Of a DNA stretch of 37,382 nucleotides, positions 22,360 through 29,857 are shown in pieces. The number at the start of each line of letters is the position of its first letter. The stretch's first letter is position 1. Location: contig JAPLJI010000176.1 in NCBI GenBank assembly GCA_026388655.1, positions 1 to 37,382 on the forward strand. Reading direction: 5' to 3'. A model generated the notes under the pieces. It was not told the DNA's origin, did not search any database, and saw only the letters and a list, made by a program, of their open reading frames with translations. A program made the translations under genes and the position numbers. The stretch is from Pseudomonadota bacterium. Its GTDB lineage: Bacteria > Desulfobacterota > JAPLJL01.

Positions 22360-23919
22360 TTAGAAAAAAAGTTTTCCCGGGTTCATCACCTTATTGGGAT
22401 CAAAAATCTTTTTCACCTTTTGCAGCGCTGCCACGCTCTCCGCATCCTGGTTGCGAATCATTTCCGCCCAGGTTCCGTAGGGCCGGGAGAAAAAGGCCCC
22501 CTGCTTTAACAGGGCCTCGCTGGCCCGGTCAAATGTCGCCCGGGCACGGCTCACCTCGGCCGGGTCATCCGGGGCAAAGGCGAGGCTGAACTCGAGGTGA
22601 CAGGACCGGCCCTGCTGGATAGGCTGGAGATAGACGCCCAGGTCGGAGGCCGGGAAGCCGGTTTTTTCCAGAACCTCACTCATAACCTTGATGAAGCCGG
22701 GGGTGCGATCGAGGGTGGTCAGGAAAAAGATGTCGGCGCAGTTCCCCCGAGGCCGAAGTTTCCAATAGGGCTCCGCGCTGGGGCCGGAAATCGCCCGCAG
22801 CAGTTTTCCCCCGTCCACCCCGGGGAGACCGGTGACCGGCTGGACCCCGTGTTTTCGGGCCAGCGCCATTATGTCGTTGGTCTGGTAATCCACCCGCTCC
22901 TCGGGGAACCGGTCGTAGCCGGCCACCACGAAAATCAGGATGTAGGGGGGAAACCCGGCCATGAGCTTTTTGATTGCCGCCGGCTTGGTCTCGAGGATCG
23001 CGGCCAGATCCATCCGGTTGAGGATCAGGCACTCGTCCCCCAGTTTCAGGCGCTGCATCCCGTAGACCAGGTCGATAAATTCCTCCACCTTCTGGCCGCC
23101 CGCCAGATAAACCTTCTGGATGGAAGGCAGGAGCTCCAACCTCACCGTGGCCCAGGTCAGGATTCCCAGGGTACCCTGCGCCCCCTGCACCACCCGGAAA
23201 AGGTCGCTCTGGCCGGGCCCGAGGGGACTCTTCTGGGCCTGGCCCGAGGCCCACTGCTCCTCCAGCGTGCCCGGTCCGGCGGCGGCGCCGGTCCGGAAGA
23301 GGTCCCCCGTCCCGAAAATCACCTCCGTGCAGCAGAGCGGGTCGGACATGTCCCAGTGGTACTTGGGCACCAGGATGGGTTCGCGCTCCAGGCAGCTGCC
23401 GATCACCGATTTGGTCGCGCGGGGGACCAGCGGCATCATCAGTTTCATTCCCTGTTTTTCTACTTCGGGCTTTAGCTCCTGGAAGGTCACCCCGGGTTCG
23501 ATCATGGCCACCCGGTTCCGTCGGTCGAGGCGCAGGATTTTCTTCATCCCCGAAAGATCGACCACTACCCCTCCGTGCCCGGGAACCGTATCGCCCCGGA
23601 AATGTGGGGGGCCGGAGCTGACCGGGACCAGGGGCGTCGCTGTCCGGTTGGCCCATTTTATCAGGGCTTTAACTTCTTCGGCCCGGTCCGGGCGCACCAC
23701 GAAATCCGGCGACTTCGCCGGCGAGAAGCTCAGGTCGCCCGCGTACTGCTTCAAGACCGTGGGATCATTTATTACCCGGCCGGCCCCGAAGATTTTCTTC
23801 AGCTGGTCCTGGCCCACCGGCTGGCGGACCTTCTTTTGTTTTACCGCCGGCTGGCGGGTTTTCTCCGGTTTAGCCGCCGGCTGGCGTTTCTTCTTCGGTT
23901 TTGCCTCCGCTTTGCCCAT
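22360..23919 (-). CDS. Second FAD-binding oxidoreductase (VAO/GlcD type) with basic N-terminal repeat
   Basis: 519 aa from the ATG at 23919, chosen because AGGAAGG lies seven bases upstream; a TTG two codons earlier overlaps the TetR stop. Residues 1-38 are a low-complexity basic extension with three RQPA/RQPV units (tandem 30-base repeats in the DNA). The FAD-binding part follows: VRPDRAEEVKALIKWANRTA, VPVSSGPPHFRGDTVPGHGG, MIEPGVTFQELKPEVEKQG and TEVIFGTGDLFRTG. The end KVKKIFDPNKVMNPGKLFF is typical of the GlcD family. It is clearly different from the GlcD-type enzyme two genes downstream, so the operon has two flavin subunits around one Fe-S subunit. First enzyme gene after the regulator. 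Confidence 0.87.
   Translation of the reverse strand: MGKAEAKPKKKRQPAAKPEKTRQPAVKQKKVRQPVGQDQLKKIFGAGRVINDPTVLKQYAGDLSFSPAKSPDFVVRPDRAEEVKALIKWANRTATPLVPVSSGPPHFRGDTVPGHGGVVVDLSGMKKILRLDRRNRVAMIEPGVTFQELKPEVEKQGMKLMMPLVPRATKSVIGSCLEREPILVPKYHWDMSDPLCCTEVIFGTGDLFRTGAAAGPGTLEEQWASGQAQKSPLGPGQSDLFRVVQGAQGTLGILTWATVRLELLPSIQKVYLAGGQKVEEFIDLVYGMQRLKLGDECLILNRMDLAAILETKPAAIKKLMAGFPPYILIFVVAGYDRFPEERVDYQTNDIMALARKHGVQPVTGLPGVDGGKLLRAISGPSAEPYWKLRPRGNCADIFFLTTLDRTPGFIKVMSEVLEKTGFPASDLGVYLQPIQQGRSCHLEFSLAFAPDDPAEVSRARATFDRASEALLKQGAFFSRPYGTWAEMIRNQDAESVAALQKVKKIFDPNKVMNPGKLFF
23816..23900. repeat. Short tandem repeat coding the basic N-terminus of the FAD oxidoreductase
   Basis: The block ccggctggcg recurs three times at about 30-base intervals. 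It encodes repeated RQPA/RQPV units and makes a flexible positively charged leader absent from relatives. Confidence 0.6.
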
Positions 23920-23921
23920 GT

Positions 23922-24584
23922 TCAACCCTTCCTTCCTGATGACCGGAATTCGCTCTTTCTCCCGAGAATCCGGGAGGTCACTTCCTTGGTATGGATTTTC
24001 AAACGTTCGAAATAGTCCGGGGATTCGGGATCCAGATCGAGAAACTTCCCGATGAAAACCGGGTTGGAAAACAAACCCCAGTAAATAAAACTCAGGGAGA
24101 TGAAAGCCAGCGGCAGGTCAATGCCCCGGCGCCTTTTCGCGTCCACCCTTCCTTCCACCTCTTTAATCCATTTCCGCAAAAAGGGAACCAGCTGCTCCCA
24201 TTCCACCCGGCGCAAACTCGGATCCCGCTCCAGCCATTGGCGGAAAAAAAGCAGGGGAAAATTGGGATTCTGATGGAGAACCTCGAGAAGTTCATCCATG
24301 AGTTTTTCCAGGGATTCCTGCATGGCTCCATCATCGTTTAAATCCCCGGTCATCATGTTCTCAATGTGACGGTTAATCATTTTTGTGACGGGAACGATGG
24401 ATCTCTGCAGCACCTGGCTGTAGAGATTTAACTTGTTCCCGCCGTGATAATGCAGGGTCTGGATGGATATGCCCGCGGCCGAGGCGATCTGCCGGGTGGT
24501 GGTTCCATCGTAGCCGTGCTGGGCGAAAAGGGCCTCGGCGGCGTCGAGCACCTTATCCGAGGTATCTTTTTTCTTCTTTTTCAT
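23922..24584 (-). CDS. TetR-family transcriptional regulator
   Basis: 220 aa from the ATG at 24584. The N-terminal DNA-binding domain is clear: KVLDAAEALFAQHGYDGTTT then RQIASAAGISIQTLHYH, a helix-turn-helix followed by the (Y/F)HG.K motif. The rest is a helical ligand-binding domain. An upstream TTG at 24614 would lie inside a 16-bp palindrome that looks like its operator, so the internal ATG is preferred, although no strong ribosome binding site is visible. It ends a few bases before the FAD oxidoreductase start, so it is the first gene of that operon and likely represses it, relieved by the substrate or its CoA ester as in fatty-acid and aromatic-acid TetR regulators. The ligand is unknown. 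Confidence 0.88.
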   Translation of the reverse strand: MKKKKKDTSDKVLDAAEALFAQHGYDGTTTRQIASAAGISIQTLHYHGGNKLNLYSQVLQRSIVPVTKMINRHIENMMTGDLNDDGAMQESLEKLMDELLEVLHQNPNFPLLFFRQWLERDPSLRRVEWEQLVPFLRKWIKEVEGRVDAKRRRGIDLPLAFISLSFIYWGLFSNPVFIGKFLDLDPESPDYFERLKIHTKEVTSRILGRKSEFRSSGRKG

Positions 24585-24608
24585 TAGGAGTAATTCGGCA
24601 CAATATTC

Positions 24609-24624
24609 AATCAATCGATTGATT
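24609..24624. promoter_or_regulatory. Palindromic candidate operator for the TetR regulator
   Basis: AATCAATCGATTGATT is a perfect 16-bp palindrome ending 24 bases before the regulator's ATG. Its size and place fit a TetR-family operator for autoregulation of the whole flavoprotein operon. Confidence 0.6.
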
Positions 24625-24713
24625 TATAAATTATCGGAAATTTGATGTCAAGCGAAATTTTTATTATCTGGATTAAATCTGCCGGGGTGGATCTGCCGGG
24701 AAAGGAAGAAGCT

Positions 24714-25325
24714 TCAATTCTTTTTTATCGATACAAAAAAGGTATAGAGCCGGCCAATTTTAATTTCTTCAATTAATTTCATCCGGGATTCTTCGATCCC
24801 CCGCTGGATGGCCTCCCTCGTCGCCCGGGGCGCGAAGCGCGGGATAATCCCCGTCTCTGAAAGAACGATAGTTTTACCTCCCGGCCGCAGGACCCGCGCC
24901 GCCTCCCGGAAAAAATCCTTCGGATCGACGCAATGGATCGCGCCTAGGGAGACGCAAAGATCAAACGCGCCAGGCTTGAATGGCACCCGGGTCATATCCC
25001 CCACTACATAAATGACCCGGCCTCCATAATGGGAAGCCTTTTTCAGCATCGGCTTCTCCAGTTCCAGCCCCGCCATCATCCCCGCCCGGCGGGACAGCCG
25101 GCGGGACAAGTACCCGGTGCCGGATCCCAGTTCCAAAACCCGGTCTCCCGGATTCACTGTTTTTTCAAAGTAATCCTCGCCGAAATAGAAAAACGGCCGC
25201 CCCAGCTGGTAAACCGAAGACATCTTCCGGTAAAGATCCCGGGCGAAACCGTGGCGAACCGAAAGCCCTTCCAGGGCATGGATCGGGACCATCAATATTT
25301 CGGTGGTGAGTAAACGAAGGTTCAT
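24714..25325 (-). CDS. Class I SAM-dependent methyltransferase
   Basis: 203 aa. It carries the SAM-binding motif I VLELGSGTGYLSRRLS (about 62-77), motif II LELEKPMLKKA, GDMTRVPFKPGAFDLCVSLG (motif IV region) and AARVLRPGGKTIVLSETG (post-motif), all as in Methyltransf_11/UbiE-like enzymes. The acceptor is unknown. The N-terminus VHALEGLSVRHGFARDLY-like region is not diagnostic. It stands alone between the TetR regulator and aspS, with only a weak ribosome binding site. Confidence 0.85.
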   Translation of the reverse strand: MNLRLLTTEILMVPIHALEGLSVRHGFARDLYRKMSSVYQLGRPFFYFGEDYFEKTVNPGDRVLELGSGTGYLSRRLSRRAGMMAGLELEKPMLKKASHYGGRVIYVVGDMTRVPFKPGAFDLCVSLGAIHCVDPKDFFREAARVLRPGGKTIVLSETGIIPRFAPRATREAIQRGIEESRMKLIEEIKIGRLYTFFVSIKKN

Positions 25326-25413
25326 TTTTTATTTAGATGGATTGGTTCTTTCAAACCGGCCTAATTATCAGTTTGCCTTGGAAAAATGAAGGCGCCTTTT
25401 TCGGGGAGGATGG

Positions 25414-27171
25414 CTAACGTTTCCGAATATGCGATTCCCGGAGTTGCTGCTCGGTAACGTCGGAGGGGGCGTCCGTCATCAGGCAGACCGCCTTCTGGGT
25501 CTTGGGAAAAGCGATTACCTCGCGCAGGGAATCGGCCCCGGAGAGGATCATCACCAGGCGGTCAAAGCCCAGGGCCAGGCCGCCGTGGGGAGGGGCCCCA
25601 TACTGCAGGGCCTCAAGTAAAAACCCGAATTTTTCCTTTGCTTCCTCCGGGCCGATGCCCAGCAGCTTGAACACCCGGCTCTGGATCTCTTCCCGGTGAA
25701 TTCGAATCGACCCGCCGCCGATCTCCATCCCGTTCAGAACGATATCGTAAGCCTTGGCCTTAACCCCGCCGGGGTCGGACTCGAGCTTTTCCAGGTCTTC
25801 GTCCCGGGGAGAGGTGAAGGGGTGGTGCATCGCCATGAACCGTTTTTCCTCCTCGCTCCACTCGAGCAGGGGGAAATCGTTAACCCAGAGAAACTTAAAG
25901 TCGCCGGCCGGAACCAGCCCCAGCTTTTCGGCCAGGTGGATCCGGAGTCGACCCAGGGCTTCCAGGGCGACCTTCGGGTTTATGTCCGCAACCAGGACCA
26001 GGAGATCCCCTTCCCCCACCCCCATTTTCTGGAAGACCGTGCCGACTTCGGATGGCTCCAGATACTTGAGAATCGGGGAAACCGGCTTTCCCCCCTCGGA
26101 TTTTATCCAGCCCATCCCCTTGGCACCGAACTGCCCGATCCAGGCGGTCAGGTCATCGAGGTCCTTGCGGGAAAACCGGCTCCCGCCCGGGACATTCAGG
26201 GCTTTGATTCGACCGCCCCCGTTGACTACCTCGGTGAACCGGTTGAAGCTGCTCCGGGGAAAATCCCGGGTCAGATCTGAGATTTCCAGGCCGTAGCGGA
26301 GGTCTGGCTTGTCGCTCCCGAAACGCTCCATCGCCTCGCGGTAAGAAAGGCGGGGGAAGGGCAGGTTCACCTTCACCCCCAGGGCCCGCTCAAAAACCCG
26401 GGCGACCAGGCCTTCGACGACCTGGTACAGGTCCTCCTGTTCCACAAAGGAAAGCTCCAAATCGATCTGGGTGAATTCGGGCTGGCGGTCGGCCCGGAGA
26501 TCCTCGTCCCGGAAGCAACGGACAATCTGGAAATAACGGTCAAAACCAGCCACCATCAAAATCTGCTTGAAGAGCTGGGGTGATTGGGGCAGGGCATAGA
26601 ACTTGCCCGGGTTCAGGCGGGAAGGCACCAGAAAGTCCCGGGCCCCTTCCGGGGTACTCTTGGTCAAAAACGGCGTCTCGATTTCCACAAACCCCTGCTG
26701 GTCCAGATACTCCCGGACCACCATGGCCGCGCGGTGCCGGAGGATGAGATTGGCCTGGAGCTTGTCCCGGCGCAGGTCCAGATAACGGTAACGCAGACGG
26801 ACCTGCTCATCCACCTCCGCTTTCCCGTCCAGTAAAAACGGCGGGGTTTTGGCGGGGTTGAGAACCTCGATCCCCTCCGCGGAAACCTCCACCTCCCCGG
26901 TCTTGATCTCCGGGTTTTCCGTCCCGGCCGGGCGCATCCGGACCAGGCCCCAGGCCGCCAGCACATACCCGGCCCGTAACTCCTTGGCCTGCTCGTAAGC
27001 CGCCTGGTTCTGCTCGGGGCTGAGCACGACCTGGATGAGTCCCTCCCGATCACGCAGATCCACGAAAATCAGGCCCCCGTGATCGCGCTGTCTCTGCACC
27101 CATCCCTGGAGGTATACCTTCCTCCCGAGGTCCCGGGCGGTGACCTGTCCGCAAAAATCAGTTCGTTTCAT
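25414..27171 (-). CDS. aspS: Aspartyl-tRNA synthetase
   Basis: 585 aa from the ATG at 27171 ([20 protein letters not shown]), the normal start; a longer frame upstream adds 26 unrelated residues. The N-terminal OB-fold anticodon-binding domain has [20 protein letters not shown]. The class II catalytic core follows: [59 protein letters not shown] (motif 2) and [18 protein letters not shown] (motif 3). The bacterial GAD insertion domain lies between motifs 2 and 3. It charges tRNA-Asp (and possibly tRNA-Asn in lineages lacking AsnRS) in the cytoplasm. Complete and unremarkable. Confidence 0.97.
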   Translation of the reverse strand: MKRTDFCGQVTARDLGRKVYLQGWVQRQRDHGGLIFVDLRDREGLIQVVLSPEQNQAAYEQAKELRAGYVLAAWGLVRMRPAGTENPEIKTGEVEVSAEGIEVLNPAKTPPFLLDGKAEVDEQVRLRYRYLDLRRDKLQANLILRHRAAMVVREYLDQQGFVEIETPFLTKSTPEGARDFLVPSRLNPGKFYALPQSPQLFKQILMVAGFDRYFQIVRCFRDEDLRADRQPEFTQIDLELSFVEQEDLYQVVEGLVARVFERALGVKVNLPFPRLSYREAMERFGSDKPDLRYGLEISDLTRDFPRSSFNRFTEVVNGGGRIKALNVPGGSRFSRKDLDDLTAWIGQFGAKGMGWIKSEGGKPVSPILKYLEPSEVGTVFQKMGVGEGDLLVLVADINPKVALEALGRLRIHLAEKLGLVPAGDFKFLWVNDFPLLEWSEEEKRFMAMHHPFTSPRDEDLEKLESDPGGVKAKAYDIVLNGMEIGGGSIRIHREEIQSRVFKLLGIGPEEAKEKFGFLLEALQYGAPPHGGLALGFDRLVMILSGADSLREVIAFPKTQKAVCLMTDAPSDVTEQQLRESHIRKR

Positions 27172-27454
27172 GAGCGCTATTTTCGAAAGAATTGGAGGGG
27201 TGGCATTATAAACCGATTTCCTTCGTTTGCCGTTTATCGTTTCCCGCAAGGCTGACTTGTCCTGCCTGCCCCGAGTCTTATCGAGGGAAGCGCAGCCGAA
27301 GGAAGCCTTGCCCTCTCCGAGCCGTAGGCTCTTCCGAGCCGGAGGCTACATTCGGGTTCATTTGATTTCTTTATTTTCTCTGGTTTCTTTAATTTAACTC
27401 GAAACTATAAACTCGAAACTCGAAACTTTTTATATTCCGCATTCGTTTTTATTG
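27172..27454. other. Repeat-rich gap upstream of aspS
   Basis: About 280 bases. It holds a palindromic tccgagccgtaggctc...gagccggaggct stretch (about 27317-27348) and a low-complexity aactcgaaactataaactcg run (about 27398-27427). No gene is visible. The hairpin may also lie at the end of the preceding EF-G-like transcript. Confidence 0.45.
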
Positions 27455-29524
27455 CTACTTTTCCTGCTCTTTTTCCTTCTTGTGCACCTCGATGATCCGG
27501 TTGGCGATCTGGGCGGGAACCTCCTCGTAATGGGAAAACTCATGGGTGAAAGTCCCCCGGCCCTGGGTGATCGAGCGAAGGTCGGCCGCGTACTTGACCA
27601 CCTCGGCCATCGGAACCACCGCCTTGATCACCTGGGAAGAAGCCTCCACTTCCATTCCGGCGATCCTTCCCCTCCGGCTGTTCAGGTCGCCGATGACATC
27701 CCCCATGTACTCGTCGGTAACGTAAACCTTGATTTTCAAAATCGGTTCCAGGAGCACCGGATCGCCTTCGGAAAAGGCCTTCTTGAAACCCATCGAGGCC
27801 GCGATCCGAAAGGCCATGTCGGAGGAATCCACCACGTGGAAAGAACCGTCGTAGAGCGAGGCCCGGAGGTCCACCACCGGGAAACCCGCGATCTGCCCTT
27901 CCTCGCAGGCCTCGACGATCCCTTTCTCGACGGCCGGGATGAAATTCCGGGGGATCGCGCCGCCGGTGATCTTGTCCGCGAACTCAAAACCCTTCCCCCG
28001 CGAGAGCGGCTCGAGCTCGATCCAGGTGTCCCCGAACTGGCCCCGGCCTCCGGACTGGCGCTTGTATTTGCCCTGGGCGCTGGATTTCTTGCGGATGGTT
28101 TCCCGGTAGGGAATCAGGGGGGTCAGGAGGTCCACCGACACCTCGTATTTCCGCTGCAATTTCTCCGCGGCCACGTCGATATGGGTCTGGCCCATTCCGG
28201 AAATGATAAGCTCCTTGGTCTGCGGCTCCCGTTTGAACTCCAGGGAAGGATCCTCTTCAATCAGCTTGGCCAGGGCGGGGGAGATGTGCTCTTCGTCCTG
28301 ACGCGTTTTCGGTTTCAGGGAATAGCTGATCAGACGCTGGGAAGGCAGGTAGCCCTGCAGGCGAATCGGGCTGGATTCATCGGTCAGGGTGTCCCCGGTT
28401 TGAGCTTCCTTCAGCTTGGACAGAATCAGGATCGTTCCGGCCTCGCCGGTGCCCACCGAGTGCAGGTCCTTTCCCTGCGGACGGGAAATTACGCTGATTT
28501 TTTCCTTGAGGCCCCTCCCGTTGTTGAAAACCGTGGTCTCCGACTGCAGGGTCCCGGAGATAACCTTCAGGAAGCTCAGCTTCCCGGTGAAATGCTCCAC
28601 CTGGGTTTTGAAAATGAATCCGGCAAAGGGGGCCTCGGGGGCGCGGACGACCTCCTTGCCGGTAGCCGGCTCGATCCCCTTCCACTGCCGGCCTTCCCGG
28701 GGAGCGGGAAAGACCTTGAAAATCATATCCAGGAGAACGGTGACCCCGATATTTTTCGTGGCCGCGCCGAAAATTATCGGAGCGGTTTTCCGGTTCCGAA
28801 CCCCCGCCTGGAGGGCCTGCTCCACCTCGGCCTCGCTGACTTCGCCCTTTTCCAGGTATTTCTCCAGAATCTGGTCATCCTCCTCCACAATCGTTTCCAG
28901 GATTTGGGCTTGAATCTCCTGGACCTTCTTCTGCAGATCCGCGGGGATATCTTCCTCGCTGACCTTGCCTTTACCGTCGGCGGAGAAGATCAGGGCCTTC
29001 TTCCGCAGGAGATCCACCGCCCCGCGGAATCCGGCTTCCTTCCCGACCGGGTACTGAACCAGAACCGGCTTGGCCCCCTTGAAGCTTTCCAGCTCGGCCA
29101 GTAGTTCGTCCAGGTCCGCTTTCTCCCGATCCATCCCGTTGACGAAAATCACGCGGGGAACCCCCAGTTCCTCCATGATCTGCCAGGCCTTGAGCGCTTC
29201 GAAACGCAAGGGGGGAACCGGGTTCAGGACCAGGACCGCCCCATCCGCCACCAGGAGCGAATTGTGCAAATCAAAAGCAAAATCCACCTCTCCCGGGGTA
29301 TCGATCAGGGTCAGGTCCCCCTTTTTCCACTTGGTCCCGAATACCGCCGAGCTTAGGGTTAATCCCCGCTTGGCTTCTTCCGGATCGGTGCCTAGGATGG
29401 GCGGGCCTCCCTCCACCGGCCGGAAACGACTGATGGCTTTTCCGTTGTATAAAGCGGCCTCCACCAGGGTGGTTTTCCCGCTCCCGTCCGCGCCCACTAT
29501 CGCCACATTCCGAATTTCATCCAT
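27455..29524 (-). CDS. Divergent EF-G-like translational GTPase (FusA2-type paralogue)
   Basis: 689 aa with all five EF-G domains. The G domain has P-loop GADGSGKTT (11-19), RGLTLSS as G2, DTPGEVDF as G3 (75-82) and NGMD as G4 (129-132). Domain II includes TGEAGTILILSKL, domain IV includes YKRQSGGRGQFGDTWIELE, and domain V ends AEVVKYAADLRSITQGRGTF. Two key residues differ from true EF-G: the catalytic His of DTPGH is Glu (E79), and NKxD is NGMD, losing the guanine-contacting Lys. It therefore belongs to the EF-G-like paralogues (as in mycobacterial FusA2) rather than the elongation factor. Its cellular role is unsettled; ribosome binding with weak or altered GTP turnover is expected. Confidence 0.9.
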   Translation of the reverse strand: MDEIRNVAIVGADGSGKTTLVEAALYNGKAISRFRPVEGGPPILGTDPEEAKRGLTLSSAVFGTKWKKGDLTLIDTPGEVDFAFDLHNSLLVADGAVLVLNPVPPLRFEALKAWQIMEELGVPRVIFVNGMDREKADLDELLAELESFKGAKPVLVQYPVGKEAGFRGAVDLLRKKALIFSADGKGKVSEEDIPADLQKKVQEIQAQILETIVEEDDQILEKYLEKGEVSEAEVEQALQAGVRNRKTAPIIFGAATKNIGVTVLLDMIFKVFPAPREGRQWKGIEPATGKEVVRAPEAPFAGFIFKTQVEHFTGKLSFLKVISGTLQSETTVFNNGRGLKEKISVISRPQGKDLHSVGTGEAGTILILSKLKEAQTGDTLTDESSPIRLQGYLPSQRLISYSLKPKTRQDEEHISPALAKLIEEDPSLEFKREPQTKELIISGMGQTHIDVAAEKLQRKYEVSVDLLTPLIPYRETIRKKSSAQGKYKRQSGGRGQFGDTWIELEPLSRGKGFEFADKITGGAIPRNFIPAVEKGIVEACEEGQIAGFPVVDLRASLYDGSFHVVDSSDMAFRIAASMGFKKAFSEGDPVLLEPILKIKVYVTDEYMGDVIGDLNSRRGRIAGMEVEASSQVIKAVVPMAEVVKYAADLRSITQGRGTFTHEFSHYEEVPAQIANRIIEVHKKEKEQEK

Positions 29525-29857
29525 AAGTGACTTACCCCCTTATCTTGCCGAACTGGTTATTCCGAACTTTGACTCAAACGCGGATAAATAATCTCTTTTC
29601 TCCGATTCCTTGGCAAGCCCATCCGAAACCACGTGAACCGCTGGCCGGGAAATTTCTAATTTCTAATGACGAATTTCTAATCAATGCCCAGCATAGAAAT
29701 TGCTAATGACCAATTTCCAATTCCTAATCAATGATCAATGTCGAATTTCTAATTTCTAATTTTTTGAGTTGGTCATTGGTAATTGGAATTTGGGATTTCA
29801 TTAGACATTAGAAATTAGGAATTAGTCATTTCCAATTGATTGGGTATTGCAGGCTAT
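29525..29857. other. Gene-free AT-rich stretch upstream of the EF-G-like gene
   Basis: About 330 bases without a gene. The first 120 bases are the probable promoter region of the EF-G-like gene. The remainder (29650-29846) is copy A of the AATTTCTAAT repeat element described separately. Confidence 0.6.
29650..29846 (-). repeat. AATTTCTAAT interspersed repeat element, copy A
   Basis: About 190 AT-rich bases built from variants of aatttctaat, gaccaatt and caatgatcaatg. Its reverse complement aligns over most of its length with copy B at 37014-37156, sharing blocks such as taattcctaatttctaat and aatgaaatcccaaat. The element can fold back on itself since both arms carry the complementary motif. 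Confidence 0.75.

Noticed and set aside
21036-22589. Long plus-strand open frame (517 codons) opposite the Fe-S and FAD genes
   Set aside because: It spans two real minus-strand genes and their gap; its Pro/Gly/Arg-rich composition is typical of antisense frames.
27452-29104. Long plus-strand open frame (550 codons) opposite the EF-G-like gene
   Set aside because: It is the antisense shadow of a clearly conserved GTPase in GC-rich DNA and has no family signature.
29650-29846. Repeated AATTTCTAAT units considered as a CRISPR array
   Set aside because: Repeat units are too short, irregular and partly inverted, without constant-length spacers, and there are no cas genes.
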